Assembly: GCF_001969445.1 (NCBI RefSeq)
Contig: NZ_CP017297.1
Coordinates: 3,844,001-3,908,000 of the forward strand
Direction of reading: 5' to 3'
Length of the DNA: 64,000 nt
From: Brachybacterium sp. P6-10-X1
Lineage (GTDB): Bacteria; Actinomycetota; Actinomycetes; Actinomycetales; Dermabacteraceae
Both the position numbers and the translations under genes were made by a program. The notes beneath the pieces are model-generated. The model ran no database searches. It was not told the origin of the DNA and saw nothing but the letters and a program-made list of their open reading frames with translations. This document shows positions 62,122 through 64,000 of the stretch, in pieces (the stretch's first letter is position 1; each line of letters opens with the position of its first letter).

Positions 62122-64000
62122 TCACTGCGGCGCGGCCGGGCAGCCGGCGGCCTCGTCGGCCCTCGCGGGCTCGGCCCCCGTCGGCCGCGGAGCAGGCAGC
62201 GCGGCAGGCAGGAAGGCCAACCAGATCCCGAAGATCGCGGCCACCAGCACCGGGCCGGTGTCGTTGACCGCATAGCCCACCCAGGTGCCGACCACGAGCG
62301 CGACCCGCACCGCATAGGAGGCGGGATGGCGCTCGTCGAGGGTGGCGAGCCGGTGCCAGCGCAGCCGGCGCGGCATGAGGATCGCGACCGAGGCCGCGAG
62401 GGCCAGCACCATCACCACCGCGAGGCCCCAGTACCCGGTGGTCATCGCGATGTTCTGGGCGAGCTTGCGGATGACCACGGAGACCAGCTCCCCACCGAGC
62501 AGCTCGTCGATGAAGCGCCCCAGGTGGGTGCGCTGCTCCGGCGGCCGCAGCCAGTCCAGGAAGGACACCCCGAGCACGGCGACCGCCCCCGCGGCGCAGA
62601 GCGCGAGCACATGCCAGAACCGCAGGCGGACCCCCGAGACCAGCAGCGCCAGCAGGCCGAAGGCGGGGATGGTGGCGAGCATCGACCCGAAGTCCGCCCC
62701 CATCGACGGGGCCACGCACACCCCGGCGACGACCGCGCCGACCACGAGCGTCCACACCACCCGGGCGCGGGGCGTTCGCACCACGGTGAACAGGCACAGC
62801 AGCGCCATCAATGCCGCGGCGAGCACCATGCCGAACAGGTGGTTCGAGAGCCCGTAGAAGCGTCCCCCGGAGATCGGCTGCGCCCCCAGCGGCGAGCCGA
62901 GCTGGAACCGCGACCCGGTCGCGGACTCCCCGAGGATCACCGCGGCCACCAGCGCGGCCGAGATGCCGAGGGGGCCGAGGCGGTGGCGGCGCCATGGCCC
63001 TGCGAGCACGATCACCGTCAGCAGCGCGCAGCCGCCCCAGACCACGCCGGTCAGCGCCGCCGTCACGTTCTCGCCCCGCCACCAGGGGATGATCGAGGCG
63101 CACAGCCCCACCGGGAGGGCCAGCGGGGCGATCGCCGCCAGGGCGCGGCCCACGGCGGCCAGGCGCGGCCTCCGGGCGAGGGGCGGGACCAGCACGATCA
63201 CGATCCCGATCACGCCGAGCGCGAGCCAGGACCCGAGCGCGGGGATCGTCGCGGCGTCGACCTGCGCGGCCGCCTGCGAGCGGTCCACGGCGAGCTGCTG
63301 GGGGTCGTCGTGGTCGGTGCCGCGCAGCGGCTGGCCGGGGACGGGTCCGTCGGCCGTGACGTCATAGGAGTCCAGGATCGTCGGCAGCACGTCGGTCAGC
63401 ACCACCACCCCGTTCTGCTTGGTGGCGCCGCTGGTCAGCGCCTGACCAGGGAAGGCGGAGTCGAGCGCGACCTGGAGGCCGACGGTGCGGGACGCGACGG
63501 CGCCGGTGCGCTCGACCTCGTCGGGATCGACCGGATCGGTGGCCGCGACCGAGACCAGCAGCGTGCGCGGCAGGTCCTCGGACTCGCAGCCGCCGGCCAC
63601 GTCGAGCACGGTGCCGACGCGATCGTCCAGCGCGGCGAGGGCCCGGGAACGGTCGGGATCACCGTGCTCCGGGACGGAGCCGACGTCGACCTCGACGATG
63701 GCGTCGGTGCCGAGGGCGTCGGCGATCGCGGGGGCGGCTGCCCCCGTTCCGGCGTCCGAGGCGCCGGTGGCGTCGACCTCGACGGTGTCCACCGGCAGCT
63801 GCTCCCACTGGTCCGTCGGCGGCGTGGGGATCCCGGCCGTGCGGGGCGCCTCCCCGGCGAGGCCCCGGTATCCGGTGTGCAGCGTCTCCATGCCCTGGCG
63901 CTTCGTGGAGACGACCGAGGTGGAGGTCGTGTTCATGGCCCCGGCGCCGGAGCGGTCCGCCAGGCACTGCAGGTTCGGGGTCGTCTCCGCGGAGACGTCC
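62122..64000 (-). CDS. Membrane protein with exported alkaline-phosphatase-like region, cut at window end
   Basis: The 3' part (626 codons) of a gene that continues beyond the window. The N-terminal side seen here looks exported (NGVVVLTDVLPTILDSYDV resembles sulfatase/phosphatase-fold ends). Then come about ten helices (from about residue 235), with GGRFYGLSNHLFGMVLA in the middle, and a short tail. The frame stays open through the window edge, so the start lies outside. Proteins of this architecture are common in actinobacteria but uncharacterised; a role in cell-envelope polymer or lipid handling is only a guess. Confidence 0.7.
   Translation of the reverse strand, partial: DVSAETTPNLQCLADRSGAGAMNTTSTSVVSTKRQGMETLHTGYRGLAGEAPRTAGIPTPPTDQWEQLPVDTVEVDATGASDAGTGAAAPAIADALGTDAIVEVDVGSVPEHGDPDRSRALAALDDRVGTVLDVAGGCESEDLPRTLLVSVAATDPVDPDEVERTGAVASRTVGLQVALDSAFPGQALTSGATKQNGVVVLTDVLPTILDSYDVTADGPVPGQPLRGTDHDDPQQLAVDRSQAAAQVDAATIPALGSWLALGVIGIVIVLVPPLARRPRLAAVGRALAAIAPLALPVGLCASIIPWWRGENVTAALTGVVWGGCALLTVIVLAGPWRRHRLGPLGISAALVAAVILGESATGSRFQLGSPLGAQPISGGRFYGLSNHLFGMVLAAALMALLCLFTVVRTPRARVVWTLVVGAVVAGVCVAPSMGADFGSMLATIPAFGLLALLVSGVRLRFWHVLALCAAGAVAVLGVSFLDWLRPPEQRTHLGRFIDELLGGELVSVVIRKLAQNIAMTTGYWGLAVVMVLALAASVAILMPRRLRWHRLATLDERHPASYAVRVALVVGTWVGYAVNDTGPVLVAAIFGIWLAFLPAALPAPRPTGAEPARADEAAGCPAAPQ

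Overview
The window is very GC-rich DNA packed with genes on both strands. GTG starts are common and many neighbours overlap by 4 nt. The content points to a Gram-positive actinobacterium of the Micrococcales, perhaps Brachybacterium or a relative. The genus is inferred from gene content (DUF222/HNH endonuclease, DUF5926, RIO kinase, sugar ABC operon without its own ATPase) and not from a marker gene. I see no rRNA, tRNA, CRISPR array or complete insertion sequence. Most of the window reads as ordinary chromosome.

Layout. 1-5.3 kb: a zinc-dependent deaminase (cut by the window edge), FadH-type 2,4-dienoyl-CoA reductase, nicotinamidase, and a DUF222/HNH endonuclease gene broken by one missing base, with a duplicated DnaA-box-containing module upstream. 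5.8-14.3 kb: an AAA ATPase with a winged helix, a DUF1648 membrane protein, a MerR-PP2C fusion divergent from a tandem GNAT protein, a three-gene set (beta-propeller, SRPBCC, DUF1992), a RIO-type kinase, a VOC protein and a small membrane protein. 14.4-17.5 kb: a sugar ABC operon (lipoprotein and two permeases) with a recognisable promoter and a LacI-like operator in its spacer. 17.6-24 kb: an amidohydrolase, then an ABC transporter coupled to a DesK/NarL-type two-component system behind a CATGAC-N4-GTCATG site, and a BASS transporter. 24.1-27.8 kb: an ABC exporter with a small in-frame minisatellite, a methyltransferase and an ACR3-like transporter.

27.8-31.5 kb holds an SPFH protein, a double zinc-ribbon membrane protein and a small membrane protein, resembling the Bacillus YdjI/YdjG/YdjH membrane-stress set, followed by a small P-loop kinase. 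31.5-41.3 kb: a Tat-exported esterase, an NAD-binding dehydrogenase, a Tat-exported endonuclease/exonuclease/phosphatase-fold protein, a rhodanese, an Abhydrolase_9 membrane protein, a 2-hydroxyacid dehydrogenase, an MTA/SAH-nucleosidase homologue, an alpha/beta-hydrolase that has lost its catalytic Ser and His, and a YhhN protein. 41.4-47.4 kb: ArgS, YccF, a flavin reductase-like protein and a tightly coupled cassette (HSL-type hydrolase, HxxxD acyltransferase, zinc-ribbon membrane protein). 47.5-64 kb: a large membrane protein, uracil/xanthine permease, a citrulline/ornithine catabolic pair (CtlX and ornithine cyclodeaminase) divergent from an Lrp/AsnC regulator with an imperfect palindrome over its start, a DUF457 membrane protein, an FAD/4Fe-4S D-lactate dehydrogenase, glutaminase, a GNAT gene bracketed by two copies of a 56-nt palindromic repeat, DUF5926, a glycosyltransferase with a long acidic tail, and a membrane protein cut by the window end.

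Amino-acid nitrogen use recurs between 50.8 and 58.6 kb (citrulline/ornithine, Lrp regulator, glutaminase). The most unusual items are the palindrome plus 19-bp-repeat element around the GNAT gene, the MerR-PP2C fusion, the apparent dead hydrolase, the YdjGHI-like set with a C12 tract right after one start codon, and the hydrolase/acyltransferase/zinc-ribbon cassette.
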